Source of the DNA: Hyaloraphidium curvatum
Lineage: Eukaryota > Monoblepharomycota > Hyaloraphidiomycetes > Hyaloraphidiales > Hyaloraphidiaceae
DNA: 64,000 nt
Assembly (NCBI GenBank): GCA_025558095.1
Contig: JAIVFI010000010.1
Location: 248,001 to 312,000 of the forward strand
Direction: 5' to 3'
Shown: piece by piece, positions 54,171-64,000 of the stretch
How positions within the stretch are numbered: position 1 is the first letter of the stretch
Layout: the number at the start of each line of letters is the position of its first letter
Position numbers and translations under genes: made by a program
Notes under the pieces: generated by a model
What the model was told of the DNA's origin: nothing
What the model saw: the letters and a program-made list of their open reading frames with translations, nothing else
Database searches by the model: none

Positions 54171-55733
54171 TCACATAACCAGGCAACGCCGGCTGAACGG
54201 GGAAGAACCCCTAGCCAGGCTCTCCACGAGGGGCTCCAGAAAGTCCATGCGAGCCTTGAGACTCGTCATCTGCAGCAGCTGGAGTTTGACTGTGCGGCTG
54301 TGAGCGGTCCGACGGGAAGAGGCGCCAGCCAGGACCAACTCACGGGACTCCTCGTTACTGAGAAGCACGTTTGCGAGGAACCAGCCGAAATCCTCATCAT
54401 CTTCCGGTATCTGGCCGTACTGCGACTCGAAGTGCCGCCGCTCGAGATTGCTCAGCGAACCCAGGAGCTCGCCGATCCGGCCGCGGCAGTTCCTGATCTT
54501 TGCCGCGAGCGCCTGTGCCGAATCGGCAGCGTTGGTAGCCGGGGCCGGGCTAGCTTCTTGCTCGTCGTCGTCCGAAGTCTCCCACTCCTCCTCGGTCGCG
54601 GTCGACCGCTTGGTGACGACCTCGTCCGTCTCGTCCAAATCCTCGATTCTCTTGACGATGCCCGTATGGTAATTGTCCTGCATGCCCCGTTCCAGGACGC
54701 GGAAACGGTAGACCCCGTAGCAAGTCACCAGGAACCGCGGCAGGCCGTTGATGGTCTCGGTCGGGTTGAAAGGCTCGATGCTGCGAATCTCGAGCATGGT
54801 GCCGTACGAGGAGAAGCCGTCCCTGGTGTGAACGGCCATTCCGAAGCGCTTGTTCCCTTGCATGGCGCGATGCATCATGAGGCGGTACCTGCGAATTGTG
54901 TCAGAAGCTTTCTATCCGACGGGAAGATCTCGTACTCACCTGGGCTCGAAGATGTGCAAATGAGTAAAAGTTTTGGGGAAGCATAGGTTGCAAACGAAGA
55001 TCGGAACGAAAGCGTCGGAGCTGGTCAGGCTCCTGTGGACGAAGAGCTCGCGCTTCTGGTGCTCTTCGCGATGCAGCCCCTCTAGCAGCTCCGTGAAGAT
55101 GGCGTTGGCGGGGCGGTGGTAGAAGTGGCGGTACTTGGGCAGGGCCCCCCTGCAAGTCGGGCAAAGGCCTGCGGTTCCGTGATCGATGGCCGCCAGAAGG
55201 CATTCGCGGCACGCTAGGTGGCCGCATGGAGCAGTTATGGGATCGACGAGCAGCTCGTAGCAGACAGGACACTCCAAAAGGCTGTTCGAAACGGCCTCTT
55301 CGGAGAGCACCAAGTCCTTGTCACCCTGCGGAAGCACTTCGAGCACGCGCCTCAGCTGGACGTCGACCCTCTCCTTGCGGTAGAGGTGCCGCTCGTAGGG
55401 GCAGTCTTCCGCCGGGCACTTGTAGTACACCTGCGCGGAACCGACGTCGACGACCAGGCCTGCCGAGGTCAGGCTCGAGAAGCTGCCCATACGCGCCGGA
55501 GCGGTCGTGACGGGACTTCCGACGGGCGCATCACATGTCGGCGATGTCGACAGAGGGGTCTCGCTGACCGGAGACTCCGTGCTCGGAATCTCCGCGGCGC
55601 GGCTCTCCAGGACAATCCGCTTCAAACAGGCGCCGCATACAGAACGGCCGCAAGGCAAAGTCACGGGGTTTGCGAGCCTTTCGGTGCAAGCATGGCACTC
55701 GAACAGCTTGAGGGTCGGCCTCGAGTCCGCCAT
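54171..55733 (-). CDS. LONRF-like protein with two RING fingers and a LON domain
   Basis: Three exons (55733-54940, 54888-54344, 54289-54171) encode 485 residues. RING one starts near residue 12 (CHAC, CGRSVCGAC); its second half is interrupted by a Ser/Thr-rich stretch before CPAEDCPYER. RING two is complete (CPVCYELL, CGHLACREC, CPTC). The LON substrate-binding domain follows: VPIFVCNLCFPKTFTHLHIF, EPRYRLMMHRAMQGNKRFGM and the C-terminal bundle ending in WFLANVLLSNEE. The last intron (54 nt) is open in frame; splicing gives SLKLQLLQMTSLKARM, the normal LON helix. The family acts as E3 ubiquitin ligases in protein quality control. It is divergent from PRX5 with 129 bp between starts. Confidence 0.88.
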
Positions 55734-55862
55734 CGCGTCTGGGGGATGCGAATCCGGATCGGGGTGATGAGCGTGCTCGATCGCGCCGAGAGCCGACCCG
55801 GTCCATCTCAAAACTCGCCTGCGATTGCACCTTCTTTCGGCGTCCTCCATCAGTTGATCGCG

Positions 55863-56578
55863 ATGATTGCCGTCGGCGACCAAATTCCGGAGGTATGCTC
55901 CGTCGTGCGCGCATTGGGCCTCCCGCTGAAGCCGTCTCCCACCTGCTAGGCCACGCTGATGATTTCGGGCAACCAGAATGATGGTACAAATCTCTGTTCC
56001 GCGTGAGATGCCACAATTCTGACTTGCTATTCCGGAACAGGGCAGGACGTGTGCTCCACGCCGAAGGCGGTGAAGACGCGCGACTTCTTCAAGGGGAAGC
56101 GGACGGTCCTATTTGCCGTCCCCGGGGCATTGTGCGTTGCTCGACGCGGCATCTCTGAGGCGCTGACCTCTGTCGACTGTGCCAGCACCCCGCTGTGCCA
56201 CATCCAGCACCTGCCCAGCTTTCTCAAGAACTACGACTCGATGAAGGCCAAGGGCATCGATCAGATTGCCTGCGTCAGCGTCAACGACGTGAGCCCGACC
56301 ACCGTGCGCTTCTTCTCTCTTTGATTCGCTCGCCCGGGTAGATTTTCGTTATGCACGCGTGGGGCCGGGCGGAGAAGGTTGGCGACAAGATCACTATGCT
56401 CGCGGATGGCAGCGGGGAGTTCGTCAAGAAGCTCGGCCTCGCCGCTGAGATCAAAACCTTCGGTCTACGCAGCCAAAGATGGGCCATGATTGTCGACGAC
56501 GGGGTGGTCAAGTACGTCGGCGTGGATCCAAAGGGCCTGGAGAAGTCGGGAGGCGAGGCTGTCCTTGCCAAGCTCTAG
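55863..56578 (+). CDS. peroxiredoxin-5-type thiol peroxidase
   Basis: Four exons (55863-55892, 56046-56131, 56186-56288, 56342-56578) give 151 residues. After MIAVGDQIPE comes FKGKRTVLFAVPG, and the peroxidatic cysteine lies in VPGAFTPLCHIQHLP, created exactly by the second splice. CVSVNDIFVMHAWGRAEKV and the C-terminal WAMIVDDGVVKYVGVDP complete the redoxin fold. It reduces hydrogen peroxide and alkyl peroxides with thioredoxin or glutaredoxin; no targeting peptide is seen, so it is probably cytosolic. The first exon holds only ten codons and the first intron is 153 nt, long for this genome. A broken copy of exon 2 lies about 5.3 kb upstream in reverse orientation. Confidence 0.92.
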
Positions 56579-56711
56579 GAATACAGCGATTCGGCGGTTG
56601 TCCTGTCGCTGCGTTTCGCGCGTTCGCCCACCGTGGGCTGCTAGTCCGGTGGCGAAGGCAGCAAGGGTCGTCGCGTCACGCCTGCCTGCGTTCGAACCTC
56701 GCATTGACGCG

Positions 56712-58117
56712 ATGCGGTTGCTCAAAAAGGCGATAGAGAAGGATAAGAGCGGCTTCGTGCAGCTCCTACCGGAGGAGAGCGAGGATATGTGGCGTGAGTC
56801 GCCGGACGGACGCGACTCTGGAGCTCCCGGACGTTCTAAGCGTGGCTGGACCGTGGTCCGGGCCTTTCGTCGTGCTCCAGACATCTACAACATCCTTCAG
56901 ATCGGGGACCAGCTCCGTGCTTCCACGCTGCGACGCGTGGTCACCGAATCCGCGTCCGGGGCAACGGACAAGTCGACGGTCCGCACGACGCTGACCATCC
57001 GGGTGACCAAGGTGGACTTTGACGTGCAGGGCATGATGCTGCGCGTCAACGGGCGCAACATCGTCGAGAACAAATGGGTCAAGCTGGGGCAGTACCACAC
57101 CTTGGACCTGGAGCTCAACCGGAGCTTCATGCTGTACAAGGCCGAATGGGACATGATTGCCCTGGACACCATCGAGGAGGCAACGGACATCACGAAGCGG
57201 GCAGAGATTGCCGCCATCGTGATGCAGGACGGGCTTGCCAACATCTGCCTCGTCATGGAGAGCCTCACTATAACACGGCAGCGGATAGAGACCTTCATCC
57301 CGAAGAAATGGAAGGGGACGACGAGCGGCCACGACAAGGCGCTGGTCAAGTTCTTTGACCAGGTGTACCAGGGGATCCTGCGGCACATCAACCTGGCGAT
57401 AGTCAAGGTCGTGATCATCGCCAGCCCAGCCTTCGTCAGGGTAGGCTCCACGTGACTGAGCTCAGCAGGGAACGAGTGCTGATGGATCGTTTCCAGGAAC
57501 GGATGTTCGAGTACATCCTCTCCGAGGCTACCCGGACCGACAATCGGCTCGTGCTCGAGAACCGGTCCAAGTTTGTGCTGGTCCACTGTTCTTCGGGACA
57601 CAAACAGGCCTTGCGCGAGGTGCTTGCGGACAAGGCGATCCAGTCGAAACTTGCGGACACGCGATATGCGCGGGAGAGCCGGGCGCTGGAGTTGTTTTTC
57701 CGGACCCTCAACGACGTTCCGGAGAAGGCGTACTACTCGTACAATCACGTGAGGCTGGCGGCCGATCTGGGTGCCGTGGGGACGCTTCTCGTGACGGACG
57801 CTCTGTTCCGATCTGCGGACATTCCGACGCGGAGAAAGTATGTGCAGCTGGTGGAGGACGTGCGGAACTCGGGCGGCGAGGTGATGGTGCTCTCGAGCCT
57901 GCACATTTCCGGGGAGCAGCTGCAGAGCGTGTCGGGCGTCGCGGCCATCCTCAAGTTCCCGATGGAGGAACCCGAGGAGGGCTTTGTGGAGGAGGAGATG
58001 CCGCAGGCCCAGGACTACGACAACATCGAGGACGAGCTGGAGGCGCTAAAGACCAGCAACAAAATGAGCAAGGGCCTCATCGACGATGTTTGGGCGGATG
58101 ACGATAGAATGATGTAG
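56712..58117 (+). CDS. DOM34: Pelota/Dom34 ribosome rescue factor
   Basis: Three exons (56712-56793, 56881-57440, 57497-58117) encode 420 residues. The eRF1-like domain 1 begins MRLLKKAIEKDKSGFVQLLP and continues, after splicing, DMWHIYNILQIGDQLRASTL. Domain 2 has MQDGLANICLVMESLTITRQ, and domain 3 ends with VLSSLHISGEQLQSVSGVAA and an acidic tail. As in all Pelota proteins there is no GGQ motif. With the GTPase Hbs1 it splits ribosomes stalled on broken mRNA (no-go decay). The first intron (87 nt) is open in frame. The second is supported by FVRERMFEYIL, which matches the family across the junction. Confidence 0.95.
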
Positions 58118-58229
58118 CCGGGGTGTTGGTTCCCTATGGTGACATGCTCTTAGACGTCAGACCATTTGGGCCAGAGACGTGGTACCTTCTCTTTAGTCCA
58201 GTGGTCTAACACGGGGCTCTGCAACAACG

Positions 58230-59258
58230 TCAGCTACCTTCCCTCGTGACCCCGTCCCTGATCGAACTGTGGCCTACGAGCTCCGTGTCGGCTGCCTGCG
58301 ACAACACCGGCGGCTCCATCCACCAGATGCCGAGCCCGTGACCCTGTCCTTGCCGCCAGTTGTAGTCCTTTGTCTGGTCGTCCATCATGTGATCAATCGG
58401 TAAGGACAGGGGTAACCGAGAGATCATGTCCAGCGCACCCGAACGCGAGACGACGTAGGCATGGGTGCACCGGGCTTTGAATGCCCTGAACACGCGGGGA
58501 TTGGAGAGGGAGACGTTGTAAAGATCGAGGATGACATTGAGCGACGCCCCAATGGGAGGCTTTCCCGGTGCAGGCTCGGGGCCGTGAACATTAAAGCAGG
58601 AGCCGGGGAAGAAGAGCGAGTAGTTGCTCGGCAGCCAGCTGCCTGCCCGCACCATCGATGTGAGCGCGGCGCGGAAGTCCGCGGCCACAAACGCCTTCAG
58701 CTCCGGATCGACAGCGACGTCGTCTTCCAGGATCAGCGCGTTCTTTAGTCCCCTCTGCAAAATGTCCCAGTAGATGGCATAGTGCTTCGCGCCTAACGAC
58801 ACTTCGCCGGCCGCGAGCTCGTACCACGTATCCCGGGGCGGAATCGCACCTAGCCGACCGTCTGTCGAGTTCGGTCCGGGGGCCAAACACCGCCGGTCGT
58901 GGGCAGTCAATGCTTCCCTGTCGAAGCCAACGACGAGCTCCGGTGCCGGTTGAATCCCAGCCAAGATTGTTCGCAGATAGTCTCGCCGCTGCTTGAGCGG
59001 AGAGTAGTGTGCGACGTAAATCGCTTCGGGGAAAGCAGGGGCCTGTCCGCGACCCTGGTCCGGGAACAAAGGGACGAAAACTTTGTCTCTCGACGGGCGG
59101 TCGAAGATTTCGAGGGCGCATTTCAGGAACGGATTCGACAGGGCAGCTCTGTAGACGCGACCCCGAGGCGGAGACATGTCGTCCCGTCCGTGCCAGATCC
59201 AGCCCGTCAGCGAGGCAAGCAAAATCAGCAACAGCAGAGGTCTCCTGTGCCGCGACAT
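58230..59258 (-). CDS. GT25-like glycosyltransferase, type II membrane protein
   Basis: A single exon of 342 residues from ATG 59258; ATG 59387 in the same frame would add 43 residues but would overlap the start of the next gene. The N-terminus MSRHRRPLLLLILLASLTGW is a signal anchor, placing the enzyme in the Golgi lumen. IYVAHYSPLKQRRDYLRTIL is the first block of glycosyltransferase family 25. SLGAKHYAIYWDILQRGLKN followed by ALILEDDVAVDPE is the block with the metal-binding acidic motif. FFPGSCFNVH and HAYVVSRSGALDMI follow, then IDHMMDDQ. GT25 enzymes transfer galactose or related sugars to proteins or glycans; donor and acceptor here are unknown. Confidence 0.82.
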   Translation of the reverse strand: MSRHRRPLLLLILLASLTGWIWHGRDDMSPPRGRVYRAALSNPFLKCALEIFDRPSRDKVFVPLFPDQGRGQAPAFPEAIYVAHYSPLKQRRDYLRTILAGIQPAPELVVGFDREALTAHDRRCLAPGPNSTDGRLGAIPPRDTWYELAAGEVSLGAKHYAIYWDILQRGLKNALILEDDVAVDPELKAFVAADFRAALTSMVRAGSWLPSNYSLFFPGSCFNVHGPEPAPGKPPIGASLNVILDLYNVSLSNPRVFRAFKARCTHAYVVSRSGALDMISRLPLSLPIDHMMDDQTKDYNWRQGQGHGLGIWWMEPPVLSQAADTELVGHSSIRDGVTREGS

Positions 59259-59360
59259 CTCGACGCATCGCTCCCACGCGTCTTGAGTTTGAAGTCGATC
59301 GCGCCGCGTCCCAAACTCACCCGCGATCGATTGATCGCGCAGTCCACGTCGCGGTCGGAG

Positions 59361-61383
59361 ATGGTGGGCTGGCAGTCTTTGCGCCATGCGACTGCGGATT
59401 TAACGAATTGATTCCTGTGTCGGACTCCGCGGGGCCGCAGCACGGGCGAAAGATCGTCCGTTCCTCGGCGGAGGCCGCCGCGGCCAAGAAGGCCAAGGAC
59501 GCGCAGAAGATCGCGGCCTACCGCGATGCGACGTCCAAACTCGCAGTCAAGGTTCTTGTGGCTTACCATGCCCCGTGAGACGGTTGCTGACGGCCGTCGA
59601 CGCGACAGAGGGCCGCCGGGGAGCTGGACGAGGAAGCGTTCGGTCTGACGTCGACCTTGCTGGGTCAAAACCCGGAGTTCTACACCGGTTGGAACATCAG
59701 GAGGGAGATTTTGGAGACAATTTTCAGCGGCGCGTGGGAATTCCTCGCGAATGGCTTGGGAGGGCGCTGACGGCCGTGCGCGCCAGATCGGAGGAGGAGC
59801 GGCAGTCGCGGTGCAAGGCGGACCTGAGGTTCGGCGAGGACTCGATCAAGCAGAATCCAAAGTCGTACTGGGTGTGGAACCACCGGCGGTGGATCCTGGA
59901 GCACATGCCGCAGCCCGAGTGGGAGCGCGAGTTCAAGCTGGTCACGGCGATGCTGGCCCTCGACGCTCGGAACTGTTCGTCTCTGCACTCCTCCGACGTC
60001 GGCATCTGTTGACGCGCACTGTTTCTGCAGTCCACGGATGGGATTACCGCCGCTGGCTCGTCCAGTCGAGCGGCCTCACGACGCCCAAGGACGAGCTCGA
60101 CTACACGACCAAGAAGATCAACGAGAACTTTTCCAACTACTCGGCATGGCACTACCGTTCCCGGCTGATACCCGCCGTTTACCAAGACCGCGAAGGGCTG
60201 GCGGCCGCCGTGGCGCGCGACCTCGAGACCGTGCGCAACGCGGTGTTTACCGAGCCCGCTGACCAGTCCGCGTGGCTGTACCAGCGGTGGCTTCTCGGAC
60301 GCGGTGGGCTGCACCCAGGTTCCGGTCTCCGCTCGAGCCTAGACTGCTTTCTACACAGCCGATCCGGATCCCACCTGCATTTGCGTCTCGCAAGCCGGCG
60401 GACGACTCTTTGCCCTCTTCAACAACCCCATCCTCTCGCCCTCCGACGCCCTCGACGCCACCCTCACTCCCGCATCCGGAACCGCCCACCAAACCTCCTT
60501 TTCGCCCTGCAGATCTGGCCCTAAGCAGTTTTCCCGGCTCTGGGAATGCCGGCTGCCAGCGGGCCTCGACGCCGCGGGCGCCACCCTCGACCTCTCCCCC
60601 GCATCTGCAGCCGACGCCAAAGGCAGGCCACTATCCTGCAAGCCGCTCACCGTCGGTGCACCACTTTCCCCGCCGGAACCGGAACCGGACAGCGAGGCCC
60701 TCGCCGCCGCCCTCCGTACCGAGGAGGGCTACCTCCGCGAGCTCATCACCCTTGAGCCCGACAGCAAATGTGGGTGCCTCCCCCACCCCTCCGCCGCATC
60801 CTCTCACAGCCGCTCCGTCCCAGGGCCCCTCCTCACCCTCGCCTTCTTCCTCGCCCGGCAGCACGAGCTCCTCCCCTCCTCCCCCTCCCCCGCCGAGGAA
60901 ATCCTCTCCCTCGCCGCGCGCCTTGAGTCCGCGGACCCGGCGCGGGCGGGGCACTACCACGACCTCCGCAGCGCGTGGCTGGTCAGGCGGGCGCTGGCGG
61001 CGCCGGGGAGCGCGCTGGACCTGAAAGGCACGGGGCTGACGGGCGTGCCGGACGCCGAGGCGGCGTTCGATCGGCGGGAGGTGGACCTCTCTGGGAACCC
61101 GGGGCTGCGGACCGCGCCGCTGCACCTCTTCCGGTGCGCGGAGACGGTCGTCCTGGACGGCACCGCCGTCTCTCGGCTGCGCGGGCTGGCGGGCTCGCCC
61201 TCGCTGCGCCGCCTCTCTGCGCGCGGCTGCCCCGTGTCGGATCCGGACGAGGCGGAGGCGGTGCTGCGTTCGTGCCCGGCGCTGGAGGCCTTGGACCTGG
61301 GCGGGTGCCCGGTCGCGGCGGACCCGGGCTTTGCGACCCTGCGTCAGAGGTATCCTGTTCTGTTGGCCACGGCGGAGCCGTAA
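59361..61383 (+). CDS. BET4: Rab geranylgeranyltransferase alpha subunit
   Basis: Seven exons (59361-59363, 59441-59551, 59609-59733, 59787-59974, 60031-60303, 60359-60769, 60824-61383) encode 556 residues. The family start MHGRKIVR is obtained only if the first exon is the ATG alone, followed by gtgggc. Prenyltransferase alpha repeats follow: [55 protein letters not shown] and [12 protein letters not shown]. Downstream is an Ig-like insert (about 190-300), further helices, and a leucine-rich repeat end ([42 protein letters not shown]). The insert and LRR parts are typical of metazoan and many non-yeast enzymes and are absent from yeast Bet4. It prenylates Rab GTPases together with the beta subunit. 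Confidence 0.93.
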
Positions 61384-61491
61384 CACGAAAGACATAAACT
61401 AATCTATGGGACCGCCCTGCTGCCTCCGCATCCACCGATCCGTTCACATCCCACCTTGCCACGCACGCCCGCGGGCGGAGATGCCGGCGAA

Positions 61492-63327
61492 TCACGCCCA
61501 CGGCGCGCGCGCCTTGTTTGGCGAATCCGACTCCCCGAGCGCCCTCCTCGGCACCGGCGCCACCAGCAAAGGCACCGTCCTCTGCACCTTGCCCTTCCCC
61601 CCCTCTGCGTTCTCCCCCTTCCTCTTGGGCGGCCGCGCGCCCTGCAGCAGCGCGCGGCCCTCGGGCCCGGCAAAGGGGTTCCCGATCCGCGCTCCCTCGG
61701 CGGAGAAGTGCCCGCTGCCCTGCGGCCTGGCCTCTGGCGGCGCGGGGAGGCGGATGACGAGGCGCGGGGGGTCCAGCGGGGAGAGGAGGTCCGCCCCCGC
61801 GGGCGGGGAGAGCAGGTCCGAGGGGGGGCCGCCGGGCGAGAGCACGTCGGGCTCGTTGCCGGCGTGCTTGTGCTTGCCGCTGCGCCGCCGGCTGGTCCGC
61901 GCGCTGCCGTGCTTGCGCCCGCGCTCAAAGTGCCACAGCGGGTGCGCGGCGTCGGCGTCGGGGCCGGGGGGCCGGAAGGCGTCGAGGAAGTCGGGCCGCA
62001 CGGCCCAGCAGTTGCCCTTGCTGCGCGGGCCGGAGCCGCCGAAGGTCGGGCTCAGGAAGCCGTCGGGCGAGGAGAGGTCCGGGCCGGCGTGGTCGGCGGG
62101 CGGGCCGGCGGGGGGCACCTTGACGAAGCAGTCTTGGATGCTGAGGTTGTGCCGCACGCTGTTTGCCCACGGCCCGTCGGCGAAGCGCGCGGGGGCCGCG
62201 GCGCGCATCCACGACAGGATGTACGACAGCGGGGCGCAGCGGTTGGGGTGGTTGAGGATGGCCGAGCCGATCATGGTAACGTAGGTGACCTTGCCGTCGT
62301 CGCGGGGCGTCGACGACGGCGGCGCGATCGGGGCCGGGACGGGGCCGGAACGCGGCGCGGGGGTGCCGACCAGCGTCGCCGTGCTCACGGGCCGCGGCCG
62401 CTGCACGACGGTCGGGTCCGCGGCAGACGGGCTGGGCATCGACGCGGCCGACGACGTGGGGAGCGGGAAAGCCGGCACCTCTCCCGCGCGGCGGGGCGAC
62501 CGCCTCGCCGACGAGTGGTACCGCGGCGTGGAGAGCTGCAGCAGCGCCTTGACGGGGCTCGACGCCGCGATCGCCGCCTCGAGCAGCGCGTCGCTGGGCT
62601 CGGGCGCGGGGGCGCGTGAGGTTGCGGGGGTGTGGAACGCGCGGGCGGGGGATCGCCGGGCGAGCGAGGCCTTGTAGTTGATGGGCGTCTTGAAGGGCAT
62701 GTCGGCGCCGCGCGCGGGCGACGAGGTGGGGGGCACGTCCTCGACGCTCTCGAAGCTGTCCTTGCGGGCCGCGAAGGCGAGCGCGGCGAGCGGGTCGGGC
62801 GGCTGTCACACGTGGTCGGAGGGAAGTGTGAATTGGGATCGCGTGGCGTTTGCGAGTAGCCAACTCACCTGCTCCATCCGCTCGGCGGGAGCGCCATGCG
62901 CGGGCCCCTCGTCCTCCTCCGGAACATCTTCCTCCGAAACTTCCTCGCGGGGCTCGTCTTCCGCCTCCAGAGATCCGTTGTCTTCGGTCTCTTCCTCCTC
63001 CGGCGCCTCCTCGGCCGCATACTCGCCTTCATCAGGCCCGTCTTCTGGCAGGATCAGGATCCCGTTGTCTTCCGACGCCTCCGACGCCGCGTCGTCCGCC
63101 TCCACTTCATCCTCCACGTCGCCTCCAAAGCTCCCTTCTCCCTCTTCCCTTGCAGGCTCGCCCCACTCCGCCCCATCACCGCCGTCGGGACCCTCCCAGT
63201 TTCCCTCGCTTGCCAGCCAGTCCGCCTCGCTCCGCGGGTCGTCCGCGCAGCTGCTCAGGAAGGTCGAGCTGCCACCCAGGCCGAGCGGCACGGCGTGGGG
63301 GCCGGGCGTCAGCGCCGGCGGGGGCAT
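61492..63327 (-). CDS. forkhead-box transcription factor
   Basis: Two exons (63327-62869, 62802-61492) encode 589 residues. The first exon is strongly acidic (runs of Glu/Asp over about 100 residues). The forkhead DNA-binding domain begins VTYVTMIGSAILNHPN and contains the recognition helix in GPWANSVRHNLSIQDCFVKV, close to the strongest fungal consensus. A Pro/Gly-rich stretch of about 35 residues is inserted before the wing 2 region GNCWAVRPDFLDAF. A basic stretch (RTSRRRSGKHKH) follows and may be a nuclear signal. No FHA domain is seen, so it is not Fkh1/Fkh2 or Fhl1; it is nearer to Sep1/Hcm1-type factors (inference). The stop lies 108 bp from the convergent Rab GGTase gene. Confidence 0.9.
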
Positions 63328-63745
63328 GTCCCGGCGGGCGCGGGGTGATCAGCGGCAGGGGTGCAGGTGGGGGTGCTGCGGGGGTCCAGGCAGGGTGCAC
63401 GGGGTGCGGAGTGCGGCGGCTAATGCGGGGCAGGTGTGCGGGGGGGTGCGGCGGGGTGTGCGGGGGCGCGAGGGGCGTTGACAGATGACAGCTGACAGGC
63501 GCGGCACTGTTTGCCGGCGCTCCCCGGCGTGCGTGCGGCAGATCCGGCGCGACCACCGCCGGGGCGAGTGCGGCGCGGGCCGGCCGTGCGCAGTACAGGG
63601 CGCACCGGGCCGGCGGACGTGCGTGCAGCGTGCCAGCCGGGTAGGATCTGGGAGGCGGGGCCGTGTTTGGGTCGCGCGTGGCTCGCGGGACTCGGCCTAG
63701 GCAATTGCCGCGCTTCGTCCGGGACTCCACTTCCCCGCCTCCCAC
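63328..63745. other. divergent intergenic region
   Basis: 418 bp between the forkhead gene and the last, partial gene. It contains a stretch of G-rich direct repeats (several gggg-tgc-gggg units at about 63360-63480) but no coding exon that I can support. Confidence 0.5.
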
Positions 63746-64000
63746 GATGCGGCCGGCCCTCCGCTGCCTGTCTCGGGCGGCACCGCGATTGGCCGCCCCT
63801 CTGCGCGCACCCCCCGTGCCCCGCGCCCTCCCCGCCGTCCTCCCGCGGCCACCTCCCGCCGCCCTTGCGCGACCCGCTCCCCCCGCGAGTTTGGCCCCGC
63901 CCTTCCGCGGCCTCGCCTCCGCTGCCGCCGCCGCCCTCCCCGCCGACGACGACGACCGCCCCTTCTCGCCGCACCCCCCTCCCACCCCCGCCGCACACGC
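63746..64000 (+). CDS. 5' end of a probable mitochondrial protein (partial)
   Basis: The frame from ATG 63746 is open to the edge of the window (85 codons). It starts MRPALRCLSRAAPRLAAPLR and continues with arginine, alanine and proline but no acidic residue for about 65 codons. Then comes FRGLASAAAAALPADDDDRP, typical of a cleavage region followed by the mature protein. This is a strong mitochondrial presequence. The mature domain lies outside the window, so no function can be given. Confidence 0.6.

Noticed and set aside
54298-54343. A 46-nt version of the last LONRF intron
   Set aside because: It shifts the frame; the acceptor eight bases further on gives 54 nt and the conserved LON helix.
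56640-56711. A possible tRNA (gttcgaacctc resembles a B box)
   Set aside because: No matching A box, acceptor stem or anticodon arm can be folded; it is the 5' leader of the Pelota gene.
58180-58229. A possible tRNA 5' half (tagtccagtggtctaac)
   Set aside because: No B box or 3' half follows, and no cloverleaf can be drawn.

Overview
The window is nuclear DNA of a GC-rich eukaryote, most likely an early-diverging (chytrid-like, zoosporic) fungus; I infer this and cannot prove it from 64 kb. The genes are split by very short GT-AG introns, mostly 49-60 nt, with donors such as gtgagt, gtgggt and gtgcgt and a CTRAY-like branch site close to the acceptor. Genes are packed on both strands, often less than 100 bp apart. 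The content is a fungal housekeeping set (MCM6, Prp31, Dus3, AP-1 mu, Pelota/Dom34, Atg12, Rab geranylgeranyltransferase alpha, Sgf11). With it come genes absent from most higher fungi: a full O-GlcNAc transferase, a STRAD-like pseudokinase, RING/TRAF-zinc-finger proteins and a LONRF-type RING-LON protein. I rebuilt exons by hand for almost every gene; phases agree throughout except in one small stretch of SGF11.

Layout. 0.2-4.6 kb: an alpha/beta hydrolase that seems to have lost its catalytic serine, and two short-chain dehydrogenases. 4.7-5.9 kb: SGF11 of the SAGA deubiquitinase module. 6-11 kb: a 1,609-residue O-GlcNAc transferase. 11.5-15 kb: a DUF3228 protein, a protein with two nucleotide-cyclase-like domains, and a 2-oxoglutarate dioxygenase. 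15.2-22.2 kb: three related RING/TRAF-zinc-finger proteins interrupted by a membrane-anchored kelch protein. 22.5-23.7 kb: an alpha/beta hydrolase. 24-30.7 kb: a 2,104-residue protein fusing an Fe-S RecB/Cas4-type nuclease to a complete superfamily 1 helicase, the most striking gene here. 30.7-36.6 kb: an unrecognised 749-residue protein, a four-pass membrane protein and a CaMK-like kinase. 37-40.2 kb: MCM6 in eleven exons, one intron apparently GC-AG. 40.7-43.1 kb: an Nmr-A-like protein and a NAT9-like acetyltransferase. 43.1-48.7 kb: Prp31, Dus3 and AP-1 mu. 49-50.6 kb: the STRAD-like pseudokinase, followed by an inverted relic of a peroxiredoxin exon. 51-54 kb: Atg12 and a GPAT3/4-type acyltransferase. 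54.2-58.1 kb: a LONRF-like protein, peroxiredoxin-5 and Pelota. 58.2-64 kb: a GT25-like glycosyltransferase, Rab GGTase alpha, a forkhead factor and the 5' end of a probable mitochondrial protein.

The genes do not form one pathway; this reads as ordinary euchromatin. The parts that look locally evolving are the RING/TRAF cluster (divergent and tandem paralogues, with a 63-nt repeat expanded inside one), the peroxiredoxin relic, and the nuclease-helicase gene, whose 3' half is visibly less GC-rich than its 5' half. No rRNA, tRNA, CRISPR array or intact transposon was seen.
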